Of a stretch of 64,000 bases of DNA, positions 10,039 through 23,602 are shown one piece after another; position 1 is the first letter of the stretch, and the number at the start of each line of letters is the position of its first letter. Made by a program: the position numbers and the translations under genes. The DNA lies in assembly GCA_947579665.1 (NCBI GenBank), contig OX388352.1, forward strand, positions 71,648,113-71,712,112. Direction: 5' to 3'. The stretch is from Sympetrum striolatum (taxonomy: Eukaryota; Arthropoda; Insecta; Odonata; Libellulidae). Under the pieces are notes generated by a model. It was given only the letters and a program-made list of their open reading frames with translations, ran no database searches and had not been told where the DNA came from.

Positions 10039-10888
10039 CTACCATTTGGCCAAGCAATGTAAAGATTGAACAACTTCTGCAACTATGAATACTAAAATAC
10101 TTGGAGTTCATTTTGAATGACATATGTAAAAATAAAAAAATAACCTAATGACAATAGTGAATCTTCTATCCAAGAATAGTGTCTACCAAGTTGTGGCTTT
10201 AAAAAGGCAAAGACTCATCTTTGAGCATGAAAACTTCCAAGGAATCAAATGATATTAGGAAATTAGATATGAATACATAGATTAGATTAATTATGTTGTA
10301 TTTTTTCCAAGTTTCTCTCAAAGCCTCTGTAACTAAATGAACTTGTTTGAAATGAATAAATGATATGTTTCTTTAAAAAATCTGTCTCTTCAAGGCAGAC
10401 ATGCTCTTCTGGTGCTCCAATATTGAAGGGCCGGTGGTTTTCTCCTACATTTTGTTATATTAGTTAATACAAAAAGTTAATGGCAGATTGTGGTGTGTGT
10501 AAACAGAATATATGAAAGTGGAAACTGAGAATCTGTAGTGATTGGAAAACACAGTGTCATGCAAACTGTTTCATTATGTCCAAAGAGGATGTTAAGTTCA
10601 TCACTGCCTAAAATTTGTGCTGTTGCTCCTGTTCGGAGGGTGGAAACTAAATTATGTGCCATTGAATAGGAAAGGAATAGATCACTGAGTATTTCAGCAT
10701 AATCCATACAAAGTAGTACTAAAAAAGAGTTGATTGCAAAAAGACAAGAGAACAGGGCTCTTGACATGACATTGAATTCCAAGATATACATCCTGCATTA
10801 AGGAGAAAGGTTATTAATACCTATGAATTAAATATTGTAAAATTTTAATGAGAAAAGAAAAGTTCATGATTCTGTTATAATTCTCGAA
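10039..10888. other. Unassigned spacer with a 104-codon reverse frame
   Basis: A reverse-strand open frame at 10477-10791 is conserved in copy 2 with two changes, but that reflects recent duplication, not selection. Its product is hydrophobic and cysteine-containing with no recognised motif. Nothing else is identified. Confidence 0.35.
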
Positions 10889-11960
10889 TCTCTATTATTA
10901 TTATTTTATTTTGCCAAAGATCACATTACAGTGCCAAAACAGGCCAAGTAAATGATATAGGACACGTCAAAGAGAAAAATACAAAAAACATTAATTCGGT
11001 GCATAAAAATTAATAAAGCAGATACAAATAAATAATAAAGCTTCTACAAAATCATACATAATGCAGTATCAATCAGTAAGATATTCCTTAATGGAGTAAG
11101 AAGCTTTACTTAATAAATAACGTTTCAGTTTACTCTGCAAAGAGTGGTAGTTGACTTCTAATTTAATGTGAAGGGGAAACTTATTAAATAATTTTATCCC
11201 CATTACCTTTGGGCATTTTGAAGTTTTCCTATAATTTACATAATGTAGATGTAGGTTATTCTGTTGTCTGCTATTATGACCATGTATATCACTGTTTTTA
11301 GAGAATTTAAAAAGATTCTTTTTTACATGGCAGACTAAAGTGTAAATATATACACAGGGCACCGTTAGAATTTGTAATGAAACAGAAATGGGACAGCAGT
11401 GCGACTTATATGGTTAACCATCAATAATGCTAAATGCTCTTTTTTGAATTACAAATATCTTTTGAGACTGGGGTTAACTTCCCCATAAGTATATACTATA
11501 AGTTAATCTTGAGTAAAATTCGGCAGAGTAGATCATCATTAACACATCAGGACTGACAGAATTTCGAGGGAATCTAAAAACATAGCATGTAGAACTGAGT
11601 TTCTTAGAAAGGGAGTTAACTTCAGGTTTCCAGTTCAAATTGGAGTCAATACATATACCTAAGAATGAAGTAGAGCCTACTTCAGGTATAGATTTATTAT
11701 TAATTCTACAAGGAAGGCTTTCCTGTTGACAGTTAGATAAGAATAAAATCATCTGAGACTTGTCAGCATTTAACATTATAGAATTGTTTTGACACCAGAT
11801 TTCTATATTTTGTAATAGAAACTTACTTTTGTGTAATAGATCAAATTGAGAAGGAGCCTGCAGCAGACAATCAAAATGTGCTTTAAATCCCTTATTTATG
11901 CAAAATTTATCTGATAATACTTTTAATTCAATTGAGAATATTACCACAATTCAACAAAAT
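10889..11960 (-). pseudogene. LINE 3' half on reverse strand (RT thumb to tail)
   Basis: Reading from 11947 downward: NIEIWCQNNSIMLNADKSQ and FLGICIDSNLNWKPEVNSL followed by KKLSSTCYVFRF match the RT palm/thumb end of Jockey-type LINEs. YSRLTYSIYLWGS follows. After a frameshift the C-terminal block reads DIHGHNSRQQNNLHL and GIKLFNKFPLHIK (11069-11362). The 3' end near 10890 has an AATAATAATAAT-type tail, a common LINE terminus. It is 5' truncated and broken. Confidence 0.82.
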
Positions 11961-12044
11961 AACGTTGACCACAATTAAATTTTTAAAATTTTTTTGTCAC
12001 ATTTAAATAACATCAATCTATGTCCCACTATCATAATCTTATCT

Positions 12045-13443
12045 GAAATTTTGATAAGTCAAATCAATTTTTATAACAATCCAGGATACAAAATCTCTTG
12101 CCAAATATTATGATTTCATTTGTGTAAAAGGTGTTCTTTCATTAGCAAATGATCATCTAGTGTGTTGCCTTATTCCAATTGATATACTTACTGCTGATTG
12201 TTTAATGTTAAGTGTGGAAACTAAATTAGTTAATTTCAGTATATAAAGTGTGCATAGAACCTAAAATGTTCTCATAAATAAATGATACTGAGCCTCTAAT
12301 TAGAAAATCCATTGGCAATCTTGTGATCACTGGCAGTTTAAATGTAAATATATTGATCTCAAATAATGTTTCTGATCATTATCTAAATTACTTATCATCT
12401 TATGGTAAACAAAGTTTATTAGATCTACCTACAAGAGTGGCTGCAAATTCATCTATTTGCTTAGATAATGTTTTTGTCAGATCTTGTAGTACAAATTATC
12501 ATTTGTCATGTGGTACAGGATCGAAAAAAATGTATCTTTCCTTTTCTTTTGTCCCACTGTTGATCATGGCTGTGAAATGAAAGCTACCGAGGTATTAGTG
12601 AATAATTGCACTTATGTTGGTCACTCCTTAGGGAATGCCAAGAAAAGTGGTACTCATAGTGTCATTGTGCTTCACCTGCGTGGACAAGTTCCGCTTATAG
12701 CATTCTGGCTCAGTGAGGAAAGCAATGGCAAACTACCTCACTCCTCATCTTGCCTAGTGAACCTCATTCCTCTCTTCAAGCTTATGCCAGAGGGGATGAA
12801 GTGCCAACCGGCCTTTGGGCTGAATACCTTACAGATGATACATACTAATTGGAATTCAACATTCATGTTCTACATTTAGATACAACTGATCACTAAATGG
12901 TTCAATTGTCAATCCAATGACTGGAAAGGAACTTACTCTATTGAAGACAAAAGCTGACCAGTGCTCGCTAACTCTAAAATTCAATTTTAATTCTTTTAAG
13001 GAATTGGTAGTCAAAATTGATTGGACACCTGATTTAAGTGAAAAATGTGACAAAAGCCTTTGATTCAATAATTGATTTTTTAAAGAATTGTAGTGAAAAA
13101 TCTAAGTACAGTACAACAAACAATATAAAAAAGTAAAGTTTAGGCCATGGGTAACTGATGCATTAATCCCTGAGATTGAAAGGAAAAATTTGTGTAGGAA
13201 GGTTCAAAGTAAGCTATCAGTGAGAGTTTAAGATGTGCCTATGTGAAATGCAGAAATAGTCTAAAAACTCAACTAAAGCATGTATTAAATATTTTGTATT
13301 TGAAAGATTTAGAAAAACTTGCTGCATAAAACTGCTATGGTCCTTCTTTAAAGAACTAACCGGTATACGTCTCATTGGTAAGGGCAGGCAAGTTTTGAAT
13401 TAAATTTCAATGGGCAGGTAATTGAAGAACCTAAATATTTTGC
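12045..13443 (+). pseudogene. LINE endonuclease relic, copy 2
   Basis: Same relic as at the window start, but with its 5' continuation visible from about 12045 (AKYYDFI... segment near 12105). The GD-x-N Asp is again replaced. The stretch 12045-12279 marks the inferred junction of the tandem duplication. Confidence 0.72.
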
Positions 13444-15844
13444 CAAAAGAAGGGGCATTCGAAGATGTAGTAAAGTTAGTGAAGAATCATCTCGAGCCAA
13501 CACCTTCTGTAATTTGTGAACGATACAAATTTTATACCAGAAACCAGCTTCAAGAAGAAACGATAGCACAGTACATATCTCAGTTGAAATCTTTGGCTCA
13601 ACACTGTGAGTTCAAAGACAATCTGCAAGAAGCTCTTCCTGACGGACTTCTGCGTGGTCTGAGGAATGAAGCCATAAGAAAAAAATTATTTGGAGAATGC
13701 ACATAAACTTTCAACAAGTGTCAAGAAATTGCGTTAACGATGGAAACAGCAGCAGCCGACGCTGCAATGGTAGGCAGTGGATTTAGTGGAAGTCCAAGTA
13801 ATGTGCATCAAGTAAATTTACAGCCTGGGAACTTTACATGTTATTGTTGTGGCAAACAAGGACACATCAAGCCGCAGTGTACTCTCAAGAATAATACTTG
13901 CAAACAATGTGGAGTGCAAGCACATGTGCCAAAAATGTGTAGGCAGAGCCCTGGTCATTCAACCAAACAGCATACAGAACCCAAGGGACAGCAGAAGAAT
14001 CCAAATTCTTACAAGACACCCTCGGGGAAGAAGAAAAATCGCAAAAGAGTGTACAAATAGGTACTTGGAAGCTCAGAAGACACTGAGTCCGAGCTTCAAT
14101 TAGTGACAGAAGGCGTCAAAGGTGGGCTGAATTTTTGTCTCAATATGATTATGATATCCAGTACCGTAAGACCAATAAGAATTGTAATGCTGATTGTTTA
14201 TCCAGATTACCTGTACCTAGCCTAGTTATAATGCTACCTGATGATGTTTTACAAGTTAATTTTTATTGCTACATAGTGCTCCTATCACAGCTAAAGAAAT
14301 TGCTAAACAAACTGCAACAGATAAAATAATGTCAATAGTATTAAATTGTGTTAGGAATAACCAAAGGCCAGACCCTGTACGAGAAATCCTCAAAGAGTAT
14401 GCTAAGCATAAAAATGATTTCTCTATCGATAATATTTGCATTGTATGCGGAGAGAGAGTAGTAATACCAACTTGTCTGAGTTATCAAATGTTACAAGAAA
14501 TTCACACTGGTCATTTGGGTTTAACAAAAATGAAATCCCTTGCCAGAAGTTTCATATGGTGGCCTGGACTTAATAAGGAAATAGAGAAAATTACTAATGA
14601 ATGTAGTGGATGTTCTATCATAGCCAGATCACCGGCAAAAGCTCCTTGCCATCCATGGGAATGGCCAAGAGATCCATGGGAGAGGATCCATATTGATTTT
14701 GCTGAATTCTCTAAAACAATGTCTTTGATTGTAGTTGATACTTACAGTAAGTGGCCTGAAGTCATTAAGATGGCATCAACAACCACCATTGGTGGATGCC
14801 CTCATACTAATATTTGCTAGATTTGGTCTACCTAGAGTCATTGTGTCAGATAATGGACCTCAACTTGTGAGCCAAGACTTTGAATCTTTTTGTACCAAAA
14901 ATGAGATTCCACATAAAACTATTGCGTCATACCATCCTAATTCAAATGGCCAAGCTGAAAAAGATGTTCATAGTTTTAAGCATGCTCTAAAAGCTAGTTG
15001 CTTTGATGATACTTCTAGCATAGATAAACTTCATACGTGGCTGTTCGTACTACAGATCATGCCACCACAGGACAGAGTCCATCCATGTTAATGTTAAGAC
15101 GAAATATAAGAACCCGACTGAGTCTCGTAAAATCTTTTGTTAGTTAGTCAACCTAAGATTAAACATAAGCCAATCCCTGATAAGACACGTTCTTTTGAAG
15201 TAGGGCAGAATGTCAGATTAAGACATGACAATAATTCTGATACATGGGACACCGGAGTCGTGCTAAGTAAGGAAGGAAATGTCATGTATGTGGTGAAAGA
15301 CTCCAGTGGAACTGTTTGTTGGAAACATGTTGACCAGTTATTGTCCTCCAGTTCTCAAAGTGTCAGAAGTCAATCTGAATTTAATTTTGATGTAGACTTT
15401 GGATCTGACAAGGATGAACCTACAGGGACTGAAAATCAGCAGAATCCAGATGTACATGTTGAACCCGTCCAAAGAGACATGCCAAATCCAGTAAATATGA
15501 CCGCAAACGCTCCAGTCTTGCGTTGAAGTACCCGGGCTTGGAAAAAGCCTGAAAGACTAAATTTATAAGTTAGTTTGTAGTTTTCATTAGCTTAGAAGGG
15601 GGAATTGTTGTATCCTTGGTTCCTTTATTTATATGATTTTATATGCTGCCTATGTTAACCCTTATGTTGGCAATGATTATTTTGTTTGTGTTGGTACTAA
15701 TGCCAGTATAGCATTTTGTTCTCTTGTTCTTATCATTTATCTTTTGTCTTGCATGTACATGTTCAGTATGTGAATAGTGTAGAGGAAATGCGAGTATTAA
15801 TTATCCTCTGATAATTCCTGAATCGTGAAGACCGAGACATAACA
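13444..15844 (+). mobile_element. Defective Ty3/gypsy element, copy 2
   Basis: Duplicate of 1165-3565 with the same deletions and frameshifts: gag 13444-14060, RNase H end plus integrase 14117-15526, LTR 15606-15844. Visible differences include a Gly-to-Ala change in the second zinc knuckle and two LTR substitutions. Shared defects show the element was already broken before duplication. Confidence 0.85.
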
Positions 15845-17018
15845 TACTTCACTCTGGCTTGTCCTTATGACTTGGTAAGCAGAGTTTATGCCCCAGGACT
15901 TTTGCTTCTGGCGACACCATATCATACTATATTCAACTTTTGAGCCCAAAATAAGAAGTAAAGCCCTTACATTGAAAAAACTATAGCAAATGATAAAATC
16001 TGATATTTTTTCATAATTAAAAATTTGAAAGTACCAGCAGGAAAGGTAATTCTACTTCAGCGTGAAAATTAATTCTTCTATACGATAGAATACATTAAAT
16101 GTAAGACAAAATATACACATGCGATAAAATATACCGTCTGCCCTTTGTCAAGTCAAGTCCTTACAGCTTCAACCTGAATATTTCCTGGGACCCCACTAGC
16201 CAGAGTTACGGGGAGAAACGGCCATGATACATACTTCCTGAGGACAATACTGTTGAACTGAAACTCATGGGCAGTCAAAAAAATGATTTGAGGACAGGTT
16301 TTACATTGTAGAAAATGGCTGATAACAGTAGTTAGTTTTTGGTACAAAATCTTTGCTTGTAGTCATTTGTTACTATGTAGATCTTTGATGTGTAGTTTCA
16401 ATAAATTTGTCAATGAATGGCTATTTTCTTTGTAATTCAAAATTTTATCATATATGTATAAATAAACATATAGTTGATGATAACAAACTAATGATGCCAT
16501 GTCATTTTCATTGCATATATACATTTACTTACGTACACATAACATCATCAGCCATAATCAATCCATGGTCCTATACTTAAAGTATATCTTCAAAATATCT
16601 ACTTAAGTATACCTAAAAAATAATCTATACAATAATAATAATTAACAAGAATGACGACAATGGGACAATAGTAGGACTTATTTTCTATCTATCCTAGGAA
16701 TATCTTTTCTATCTAAATGAGAGAGATTTCCAAAGCAAGCTTTGGAATATAAGCCATTGGGTAACAGGAGTGTGGGAAGACCACGTTTAAGATGGTCAAG
16801 TGAAGCCAGAACAGGCTCATTGCCTAATCCTGGAAGGAAGAAGAATCAAAGCCTGCAACGAACAGAATTGAACTTTACGTGAATTTATTATGAAAATGTT
16901 TTGATCAGATGAGTGAGAGTTTGCTGAGATGAATATCTCTGGCCTAAGTACAGTGTTTATTATCCGTAAACCCGTAAAGAGCTTCGTAAACGTAAGCGTA
17001 AATCACTGCCAAAGTATA
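15845..17018. other. Non-coding spacer, copy 2
   Basis: Equivalent of 3566-4739, including the LINE C-terminal scrap at about 16734-16879. Confidence 0.45.
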
Positions 17019-17047
17019 CAAAATATTAAGCTATTTTTGTGCGATAT

Positions 17048-17821
17048 ATGAAATCAAATTTAACTACAATGTCTAGTATTCCCAAGTGCGTAAAATGTGA
17101 CAAAAATCCAAACCCTGAAAAGGACATAAAGTGCGATTTATGTAAATCCACTATCCATGCTACTTGCGCTGGCCTTAGTAGGCAAGAAGAGGCACAACTT
17201 AAGCTTCCAAATCGAAGGATTGCATTTAATTGTGATCAATGTACGAAGGACAGGATTGAACTATCAGAACTGAAGATGCTGGTAATGGAGATAAACAATG
17301 ATCTTGCGGCATTACAACAGAAACAAGGTATGGCTGAAGTTGTTGGTCGTGACGAGTTGCTGGCGACGATGCTAAGTGAAGTTAATGAGCGTAACGTACG
17401 TGCAAATAATGTAATATTGCACGGTGTGTCCGAAAGTGTACGTGTTACTCCCAATGACAAAGCTGTCGATGATAAAAATAAGGCATTGGAAGTAATCCGT
17501 TCCTTCTGCCCAAATCAGCAATCTACCAATGTGAGAGTGTTTCGAATAGGTAAACAACCAACGGCAGGTAAACCACGGCCATTAAAAGTTATTTGTAACA
17601 CTAAAAACGATGCAATTGACATAATAAAGTTCGTCGCGCTAGCTAAAAGAGAAGGTAGAACATCTGTAGCAGTATCAAGTGATCGCACTCAAGCAGAAAG
17701 AAATTACTTTAACAAACTAAAAAGTGAACTAAATGCGAGGATAGCGGCTGGTGAAAGTGATTTGTTCATAAAATACATCTATGGTGTTCCTAAAATAGTC
17801 AACTCACAGCCAAAAAACTAA
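17048..17821 (+). CDS. LINE ORF1 protein, copy 2
   Basis: Duplicate of the PHD-containing ORF1. Two amino-acid differences from copy 1 are visible (Cys to Arg in NERNV-x-ANN and Ile to Val in DKA-x-DDK). The C4HC3 residues are unchanged. Confidence 0.8.
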   Translation: MKSNLTTMSSIPKCVKCDKNPNPEKDIKCDLCKSTIHATCAGLSRQEEAQLKLPNRRIAFNCDQCTKDRIELSELKMLVMEINNDLAALQQKQGMAEVVGRDELLATMLSEVNERNVRANNVILHGVSESVRVTPNDKAVDDKNKALEVIRSFCPNQQSTNVRVFRIGKQPTAGKPRPLKVICNTKNDAIDIIKFVALAKREGRTSVAVSSDRTQAERNYFNKLKSELNARIAAGESDLFIKYIYGVPKIVNSQPKN

Positions 17822-17862
17822 GAACTCATACACTCTCCCATAATGAACTTCGTCAAAACTGT

Positions 17863-19278
17863 GTGACCAAACAATATACCAAAGTTACCTCATCTCAACA
17901 GCTTTCTATTTATTATCAAAATACTCGGGGATTACGTACCAAGTTGAGTGAAGTCATGCAAGGAACCATAATTTCTTCTTTTGATGTGTTTGCATTTACA
18001 GAAACTGGTTTAAATGATGATATATCCAACAATGAACTCTTTTCACTTAGATATGCTGTGTATAGATTAGATCGATCATCAGCTACCAGTCCCAAGACTA
18101 GGCTTGGTGGGGTACTAATTGCCGTAAATTCTGAGCTCCTAAGCAAACAAATAACTTCCCAGCATAGTGACATAGAGCAAATGTTTGTATCTATAAACAC
18201 TGGTACCAGCAGCATTCTTGTTGGTGTAATATATATTCCACCAAATTCCAGTACCATATTATATGAAAAGCACTGTGAATCAGTGGATATTTTAATTTCA
18301 AATAATCATTTTTCACATGTTATCCTACTTGGTGATTACAATCTTCCAGATATTGATTGGCAAAAAGACAAGGAAACAATCCTTAGTAGCGCTTGTTCTC
18401 CACACTCAAGAATAATTTTAGATTCCTTAATTTCCTTCCATGATCTCTGCCAAGTAAATAGTATTTTAAATATTTATAATAGAAAATTAGACTTAGCTTT
18501 TTCAAACTGTATTAAAGTAACATCAACTGAGGACATGAATCCTATCACTAAAATTGATAAACATCACCCTGCAATCAATTATGTATTTCATCTTAATAGT
18601 AACATTCAATATTTGGATTACGAGACAATTGAATATAACTTTAAAATGTGCAATAATGGTGCTGTATGTGATCATATTTTAAGTATAAATTGGCCTAAAT
18701 ATCTTAGTGTTTCTAATGTTAATGAAGCTTTTGAATCTTTTTATAATGTATTATATTTTGCTATTGAATTATACACTCTAGTTTATGTTAAAAGGAAAAT
18801 TTATCCTAGATGGTTTACAAAAGAACTTCAAAATCTTGTAAAAGAAAAGAAAATACTGCATTTACAGTTTAAACGTTCTGGATCTATAGATGACTACCTA
18901 AAATTCTCAAAAATTCGAGCTAATTGCAAATTTTTAACAAAATTAAACTATGAGTCATATACCAATCAAATCCAAATATGCATAACTGAAAACGTAAAAC
19001 ATTTCTGGTCTTTTGTAAACGATAAAAGAAAACTTGATAAACTTCCCCGAGAAATGTATTTTGAAGATATGGTCGCAACTGATTGTGATAATATTGCTGA
19101 GCTTTTCTTAAAATATTTTACTAAGGTATATAATCACTCAACGATAGCCACTCTTTACTTTACTTTTGTGCATAATTACACAAATTGTGTAATTATGCTA
19201 TATGGCATTCATATCATATCAAAACATAATGTAGAACGAATGGCTTATGTAAATAACTATGATGTAATAATTACTTAG
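17863..19278 (+). pseudogene. LINE ORF2 endonuclease-only frame, copy 2
   Basis: The predicted protein is identical to copy 1, again without RT. The 3' UTR continues to about 19451. Confidence 0.8.
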
Positions 19279-19908
19279 TACATACATTCATTGTGTTGAT
19301 ATGAAACGATTTTTACTTAATTCACTTGTTTGTAAAATCTTATCCAAGTCTTGAAATGTTATTGAAGATGTTTTTTTCATTGTGAAATTGGGCTTCTGCC
19401 CTCTTTTCACTTTTAAAATGTATAAATAAACTGTTTATTATAATTATGATAAAAATAACCAAAATGTAATGTGATACTATGGTGGTGTCTCGATTTACCT
19501 TATACTAGAATATATAGAGTAAGTTAATATTTTATATAATACGAATTCTTGCAAATGCATGTATTTAAAAAAAAATTGTTAATTAGTATTAACTATATTT
19601 TTGTATCTTTGAAATTGGGTACTTGCTCGTAAATAAATAAATAAATCAGTCGTTCGACGAAATTTTGGTTCGAACCGTGGACAAATAAAAAGTAGCATGT
19701 TCTCTGCGCGAGGTCGACTTTTAATTGTGTGCAAAATTTCAAAGTTTTACGACTCTAGGTTCTCGAGTCTTTAGCAAACATACACACATACCCATACTAT
19801 ATTTTATATAATAGATAATAGGGAAAGTAAGATACAAGGCTATTATTCTCTCCCTCGAATATGAATAACATCTAAACTTTTAGCTCCTTTTGATCGTGAG
19901 CATCGTGA

Positions 19909-20480
19909 GGTACAGGTTGAATCTCAGCGGGAGGTAAAATAATTCAAAATAAAATCTAAATTATCATCCACTTTCAAAATAATTAACCACTGGATGTTTT
20001 TAAAAATCGCATTTTTAATAATTTTCCTAACCAAAGGCAATGGTTTAAATTTAAATGTCATAAAAAAATAACAGTAATACAGTTGAAAACGACTTTAGCA
20101 GTGCTCGTGTGTCAAAATACAATCCATTTTCATTGTAATCGAATTTCGTTTATAGAAACAAACAGCAATATTTAAAAATCGTATTATAAATAATATTGCT
20201 CTCCAAGGTCAATGGCTTTAAACAAAATGTCCTAATATAATATCAAGTTAAGAGCCGAAATCGACTTCAGCAGTGCTGAGATGTCAAAATAAAATCTATT
20301 TTCATTATAAACCAAATTTATTTTTAAAAACAAAAAGCGGAATCCAAAAACCCTTTTTTAAATAATTTCTCTTTCCAGAAGCAATGGTTTAAATTAAAAC
20401 GAGTGGGTATAAAATTAAGTGATGACAATTTGACTTCATTGCTGCCACATTTATTTTACTAACTATTACGCCCAAATTAA
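19909..20480. repeat. 172-bp-period satellite, copy 2
   Basis: Same array as 7630-8200. It carries a cluster of substitutions and a small replacement near 20440, so it has diverged faster than the rest of the unit. Confidence 0.72.
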
Positions 20481-20868
20481 AATTTGGTAGCTTATTGTCG
20501 TATTTCTTAATAAAACTGCACAATTGCTAAGTAACTTCATACGGATTTCCACCAGAAAGACTTTCTTTAGCATGAGCCGTCAGTTGATTAGATGTTATTT
20601 ATATATCAGCTAAGGCATCATGTTATTCAAGGTTCTCATTTTTCATAACGTTGCAATTCAATAAAAAGTTTCGAACGGGAATGTGAAAATGTTCGCACTT
20701 AGCGTAAATTGCATTAGATATCTAATCCTGCCGTTTTAGTGACTCAGATTAATTTACAGTCCGGTAGTCATTACTAAATATGGTATTTACATACATCGTT
20801 TCACAATGCAAGCTGTCAGGTACTACTTGATGTTATAAATTTTACCAATTTAAACAATCTAATTCTTA

Positions 20869-21524
20869 CAAACATTCCAAACTGCTATTCAACCAAATAT
20901 TATGATACTTCTACCTTATTGGTGTAGATCATCATCATCCTCCCTTAGAATGTGATATTCCTTTAAGTGCTTTTAATGATGTCATTAATTTTAACTCTTG
21001 GTCATACAATTAAAATTTGGTAAATTATGAAGGTATGCTAAATTATTTATTGGGTGTCAATTGGAATTGTTTACTTAGCATGGATCTTGACTCAGCAGTA
21101 AATCAACTCTATGAAATTTTGTCCTAAGCCATTGATACTTTTGTTCCTAAATGCAAACACAAAAGCAGACGTTTTCCACGTTGGTATACAGAAGAACTCA
21201 AAGATTTAATTTTCACAAAAAATGGGCTCATTTTGTTTATAAGATAACGAAATCAACCACCGATTACAACAAATTCTCCAAACTTAGATCCAAATGTAAA
21301 TATGTGTAAATATAGTTATAATAATTACATTACTCAAATGGAAGCTGCTATCTCTTCCAACCGTAAGTTATTTTGGAACCATACTAATTTATCAAGGAAG
21401 TACAATAATATTCCTAACCACATCGAGCTGGGAGACTTAGTAGCCAATGATGGTCAATCAATTGTTAATCTTTTTGCAGATTACTTTGCCAAGGAATTTG
21501 AACCATCTGAGGAGGTTATTTCTC
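20869..21524 (+). pseudogene. LINE ORF2 fragment, copy 2
   Basis: Duplicate of 8590-9245 with several substitutions and a two-base insertion near 21294. Confidence 0.76.
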
Positions 21525-22315
21525 TTTGTATTTCAAAGTGATCATAATGAAGACTGTTCATCCTCACTTAACTTCTCGATTGCAGTTAAAATTTTGTTAA
21601 ATAATGCGGATGAAAGTGCTGAATATGAAAGCATTGATTCTAATTCGTTGATCGTAGACCACAAGGTTAACATGGAAGAAATCAGTGAAAGTGATGACAG
21701 TGAGCCTATAGTGGAAGAGGTGCTTGTGCTATCGTATGGCCGATGCATTGCATCAAATTGGACTGTTAAAAAAATTTTGCATTTCAAAAGGCAACATGGA
21801 GGCATTAAGTCCAATTAAATATTGAAAAAGAATTTGTTAGGAAAAGAAATAAGCAAACCAAAATCAATGATTTCTTTATGCCTAAGTGAGTTATGTATTT
21901 GTATGTATACATATTAAAATGTGTAAATGCTTCGAGAATTTTAAATATACATATGCAAGTAAATGCATTATGCTATTTTTTCTAAGTTTTTATTAGTTAT
22001 TCAGAAGTGATAATTGAAGTAAAAGGATTTCTTTCTGCTGCCTTAAATTCCTACAGTATAATATTTGCATGGTAAAATAAAGCTTAACATTAAGGTTTTC
22101 TTTGGGTCACCTCCAACTTTGGACACATTTTCTAGGACCGTTAGTGTCAGTAAGTGAGAGGTTTCACTGTATTTGTTTTAAAATAAAAATGCACCAATAT
22201 ACTGTTACTTTTTTAATTGTGTTAATATTCCCTCATATCTTTGACAAAAATACCACTCCCACTAGCGGTAATTTGTTCATTCCCCCAAGGTGGTCGTTAT
22301 AGGGAGGTTCCACTG
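21525..22315 (+). mobile_element. pogo/Tigger-like 3' end, copy 2
   Basis: Duplicate of 9246-10036; transposase tail at 21541-21887 including the QTKINDFF peptide, terminal repeat ending at 22315 followed by TA. Confidence 0.68.
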
Positions 22316-23167
22316 TACTACCATTTGTCCAAGCAATGTAAAGATTGAACAACTTCTGCAACTATGAATACTAAAATACTTGGAGTTCATTTTGAATGAC
22401 GTAAGTAAAAATAAAAAAATAACCTAAGGACAATAGTGAATCTTCTATCCAAGAATAGTGTCTACCAAGTTGTGGCTTTAAAAAGGCAAAGACTCATCTT
22501 TGAGCATGAAAACTTCAAGGAATCAAATGATATTAGGAAATTAGATATGAATACATAGATTAGATTAATTATGTTGTATTTTTTTCAAGTTTCTCTCAAA
22601 GCCTCTGTAACTAAATGAACTTGTTTGAAATGAATAAATGATATGTTTCTTTAAAAAATCTGTCTCTTCAAGGCAGACATGCTCTTCTGGTGCTCCAATA
22701 TTGAAGGGCCGGTGGTTTTCTCCTACATTTTGTTATATTAGTTAATACAAAAAGTTAATGGCAGATTGTGGTGTGTGTAAACAGAATATATGAAAGTGGA
22801 AACTGAGAATCTGTAGTGATTGGAAAACACAGTGTCATGCAAACTGTTTCATTATGTCCAAAGAGGATGTTAAGTTTATCACTGCCTAAAATTTGTGCTG
22901 TTGCTCCTGTTCGGAGGGTGGAAACTAAATTATGTGCCATTGAATAGGAAAGGAATAGATCACTGAGTATTTCAGCATAATCCATACAAAGTAGTACTAA
23001 AAAAGAGTTGATTGCAAAAAGACAAGAGAACAGGGCTCTTGACATGACATTGAATACCAAGATATACATCCAGCATGAAGGAGAAAGGTTATTAATACCT
23101 ATGAATTAAATATTGTAAAATTTTAATGAGAAAAGAAAAGTTCATGATTCTGTTATAATTCTCGAAT
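22316..23167. other. Unassigned spacer, copy 2
   Basis: Equivalent of 10037-10888; nothing recognised beyond the 104-codon reverse frame at 22755-23069. Confidence 0.35.
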
Positions 23168-23399
23168 CTCTATTATTATTATTTTATTTTGCCAAAGATC
23201 ACATTACAGTGCCAAAACAGGCCAAGTAAATGATATAGGACACGTCAAAGAGAAAAATACAAAAAACATTAATTCGGTGCATAAAAATTAATAAAGCAGA
23301 TACAAATAAATAATAAAACTTCTACAAAATCATACATAATGCAGTATCAATCAGTAAGATATTCCTTAATGGAGTAAGAAGCTTTACTTAATAAATAAC
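23168..23399 (-). pseudogene. LINE 3' end, reverse strand, copy 2 (left of copia)
   Basis: 3' UTR and extreme C-terminus of the reverse-strand LINE. The rest continues at 28102 on the other side of the copia insertion. Confidence 0.8.
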
Positions 23400-23595
23400 T
23401 GTAGCGATTATTTCAATAGGCAGTGGATATTTTGGAATTATCGGCGGAGCCAAAAAAGGAACACACAAAGCTTAGGTTAACATGACCGGAAGTAACTCTT
23501 TTATTTTAACTAACTTAGTACAAAAAACACATAGGTGGAGTTAGTGCGCCAAGATCCAAAAACTAATGTCTCGATTACCAACAGAAATCACAACA
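23400..23595 (-). repeat. copia 3' LTR (196 bp)
   Basis: Partner of 27906-28101. It contains an AATAAA on the reverse strand (within TTAAAATAAAAGAG), a likely polyadenylation signal. Confidence 0.95.
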
Positions 23596-23602
23596 CCCTC
23601 AC
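23596..23602 (-). promoter_or_regulatory. copia polypurine tract
   Basis: GTGAGGG between the stop codon (23603) and the 3' LTR. Confidence 0.7.

Larger units (their letters stand above)
1..12279. repeat. Tandem segmental duplication, copy 1
   Basis: The sequence from base 1 recurs at 12280 with a constant 12,279-bp offset and only scattered substitutions and 1-2 bp indels (about half a percent by eye). The unit carries LINE, gypsy, satellite and pogo relics in the same order. The window start is not a biological boundary; the real left edge lies outside. The lack of the copia insertion at 11107 makes this copy the empty-site allele for copy 2. A haplotype wrongly placed in tandem by assembly could look the same. 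Confidence 0.93.

Noticed and set aside
10477..10791. Host gene exon on the reverse strand
   Set aside because: No motif or splice context; conservation in copy 2 is explained by recent duplication.
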